Below are positions 62,201 through 64,000 of a stretch of DNA of 64,000 bases, piece by piece. Made by a program: the position numbers and the translations under genes. Under the pieces are notes generated by a model. That model searched no databases. It had not been told where the DNA came from and saw only the letters and a list, made by a program, of their open reading frames with translations. Every line of letters begins with the position of its first letter. The first letter of the stretch is position 1. Source of the stretch: Pseudopyrenochaeta lycopersici (taxonomy: Eukaryota; Ascomycota; Dothideomycetes; Pleosporales; Pseudopyrenochaetaceae); contig NHZP01000016.1 of NCBI GenBank assembly GCA_003313425.1, forward strand, positions 868,001 to 932,000, read 5' to 3'.

Positions 62201-62675
62201 GAGATAAAAGGCTTGGCGAAGAACTCTGGTATTGGGCTTGTTGTTGGTGAGGTTGAGAGTAATAGGGGGTAGATGCCTTGTGCAGCTCGTTAAAAACATA
62301 ACCTATCGAGGAGAAGAAATGAATACACACCTGAGAAAAGTTTGTTGGCTGTGGATGAAAGACTGGGGCTGCGGCTGGCGCGGGTTGGACAATCACTTGA
62401 GGCTGCTTGAAGGGAGAGTTAGGATCAAAGTTCCCTCCGCCGCAGTGGACTGGAAGGCTCTGTGAACTGTCAGCTGGCAAGATTGATATGAGAAGAAGCT
62501 CAAAGGCTTACTAACCGGAGTTGAGTGATAAGATGAGACTTGCACAAAGGGACCACCGTTTTGAGAGTTAGGATCGTATCCACCGCCGTGTCTGCCAGCA
62601 AAGTTCGAAGCGTAGGCCTAAATAGAATTAGAGATCGGTCCAACTGGTGAAAAGGCTTAGAACCTTTCATACCAT
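59258..62675 (-). CDS. HET-like membrane protein with low-complexity N-terminus
   Basis: Core exons: 62153-62039, 61988-61805, 61752-61570, 61521-61466, 61414-61179, 61131-60945, 60890-60618, 60554-60427, 60368-60309, 60257-59581 and 59526-59258. From ATG 62152 this gives 788 residues. Four further upstream exons also keep phase: 62675-62673 (ATG alone), 62617-62516, 62459-62331 and 62276-62197, adding 105 residues (about 893). They encode Gly/Asn/Pro/Gln-rich sequence with two GGG(Y/NF)DPNS repeats and QPHQQQAQYQ. The centre resembles HET proteins: MAYWVGCSCMPDEQ, EDVYRICDVIRGASSLAIAV and GRRIWTFPEILLAP. Two membrane helices follow (VVFLIAIIFLVIPG; VFFLIYSLILMALSP), then a soluble C-domain. 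Function unknown; probably an allorecognition or defence relative. The upstream exons are less certain than the core. Confidence 0.72.
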
Positions 62676-64000
62676 TCAAATACGAGACTTCAGCCACTCA
62701 AGCGTTCGAACCTCTGGGGCTGAATTCCTTAGAGTTGAAATTGAAGCGCGGAAGGAGTCTAATCTTATCTTGTTCGATAGCTCAAGGGCAAAAGTCTGGG
62801 CAATGGACAGGAGAATTATCCCTGGTGCACATTTGACACATATCCTTGCGGTCTACTATGGCCTCGAATCTGGCGCCTGTATCTCCACCTTGAGGCTCAG
62901 CTCAACAGAGTCTGCGCTCATTGGTAAACTTTGCGTTCCGTCCACTGCACTTTCTCATTTGGAGTATGCCAAAGCCTTCAGCCGCTACTACTAGCCAGAA
63001 TTGATGCCCAAGATTTGACGACGGATGTGGGAAAGTCACATGTGGTGTAGCACAGTAAAGCCATGCTGCATGAGCTAACCACCCAGAACCCAGGAGATGC
63101 TAAACTTAGGCTTTTTAATGGCTGTGGGCGCCAACACAATGGGTCGCATGGTTAACCACCCTTGCTGTTTCGTATCGCTACCAAGAGGGAAAGTTCCGTT
63201 ATGCAGTGGCTGCAGGCGCGGGCCAGCATATCTGCACGAACTGCTTGCGATATTTTGCGCGCACTCACCCAGATCGGAGATCAGTACCAGCTACATATAC
63301 TCCCTGTAAAAAGCTACTTTGATAGCTTCATATTCGGATGAAGTCATACGTGGCTGATGAAAAACTGACCCGAGCACATACTGTGACCTAGTCCTGATAC
63401 CAGAGACCACGAGAAGAATGCAAGGGTATGGTGTTGGCCCCAGGCGAATGACGGGCGCTACACAAGGTGGTCGGCACGACGCGATAGCGATCAATCGCGG
63501 TTTGAGTATCACAAAACCTCCACTGACCGGCTGACACTGTGATTCGTGGCGCAATGCGCACAGATCAAAGCATAAGTAATAGAAATGCTTGTTCGCAAAG
63601 CTTCAGCCCCAATGGGCCGCAATCGGCTTCGAGATCTCCCATAGAGCTCCTAATTAAAAAAACCAAACGTGGCGTTACTATAAGTACAGCTCCTGTTCCT
63701 GATGACCTGCAATTCCCACAAGGGCGTTGAATATGACCCGTTGATTGGTCACATTACTGCTTGCGTTCTCGCATTGGTAGTCATCATCGGTGAGATGCCT
63801 GGCCGGCGGGCCCCTTGGCGTTCTCGGCGCCGCCACAATACCCCATATCCCTCCCGTGTGGAGCGCCTTTGGCCCCCACGGTTGCACTTAATAGGTTGGA
63901 ATAAATTGCCAGCTCCAGCTTGTGTGGTGGTCTTCCGCTTTTGGATGGAGCTGAAGGATGTCGGGTACAGAGCCGCTCGTCGCGGGCCTTCGCGTGTCAG
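62676..64000. other. Right flank, 1.3 kb without a recognised gene
   Basis: It holds the promoter of the HET-like gene and short frames of no recognised family. A GTTCGAACC at about 62703 resembles a Pol III B box, but no tRNA cloverleaf can be drawn. A gene could begin beyond the window edge. Confidence 0.45.

Noticed and set aside
62690..62730. B-box-like GTTCGAACC near the HET-like gene start
   Set aside because: The A-box-like sequence is on the wrong side and no cloverleaf forms.

Overview
The window is nuclear DNA of a filamentous ascomycete. Genes are split by short introns (about 42-90 bases, GT..AG, with CTAAC/CTAAT branch sites), and an intron-rich actin gene, fungal HET-domain proteins and plant-cell-wall enzymes are present. 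The gene set (HET genes, AA9, PL1, LtrA, small zinc-ribbon orphans) suggests Dothideomycetes, probably Pleosporales; that placement is inference. I saw no tRNA, rRNA, CRISPR array or intact transposon. Introns below were placed by eye from reading-frame continuity, splice consensus and family similarity.

Layout. 0-13 kb: the 3' part of phosphoserine aminotransferase, a seven-helix membrane protein with a long Pro/Ser-rich tail, a LAT-type amino-acid permease head-to-head with mitochondrial leucyl-tRNA synthetase, and Aim32. 13-21 kb: a HET-domain gene, an AT-rich stretch, an HMG-box protein and an MFS transporter. 21-30 kb: a housekeeping block with actin, Fes1, proteasome assembly chaperone 3 and the DEAH helicase Ecm16/Dhr1. 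30-38 kb: a sugar transporter, a sulfotransferase-like membrane protein, the Mtq1 methyltransferase and a secreted GH5 glycosidase. 38-41.7 kb is a gene desert. 41.7-48.2 kb: an LtrA-like protein, the RBR ligase Itt1, dolichyldiphosphatase Cax4 and an aquaporin. 48.4-52.9 kb: an accessory block in which two divergent copies of an unrecognised four-helix family flank a zinc-ribbon/membrane orphan. 54-57 kb: a divergent LPMO (AA9) and pectate lyase (PL1) pair. 59-62.7 kb: a large HET-like membrane protein with a Gln/Pro/Gly-rich N-terminus.

How the genes work together: Fes1, Pac3, Itt1 and Ecm16 serve protein and ribosome homeostasis. LeuRS, Mtq1 and Aim32 act in or near mitochondria. GH5, AA9 and PL1 form a small set of secreted enzymes for plant polymer attack. 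The HET and HET-like genes are the usual allorecognition or innate-immunity type. The most novel-looking material is the inverted paralogue pair at 48.4-52.9 kb with the zinc-ribbon fusion between them, and the HET-like gene with a low-complexity N-terminus.
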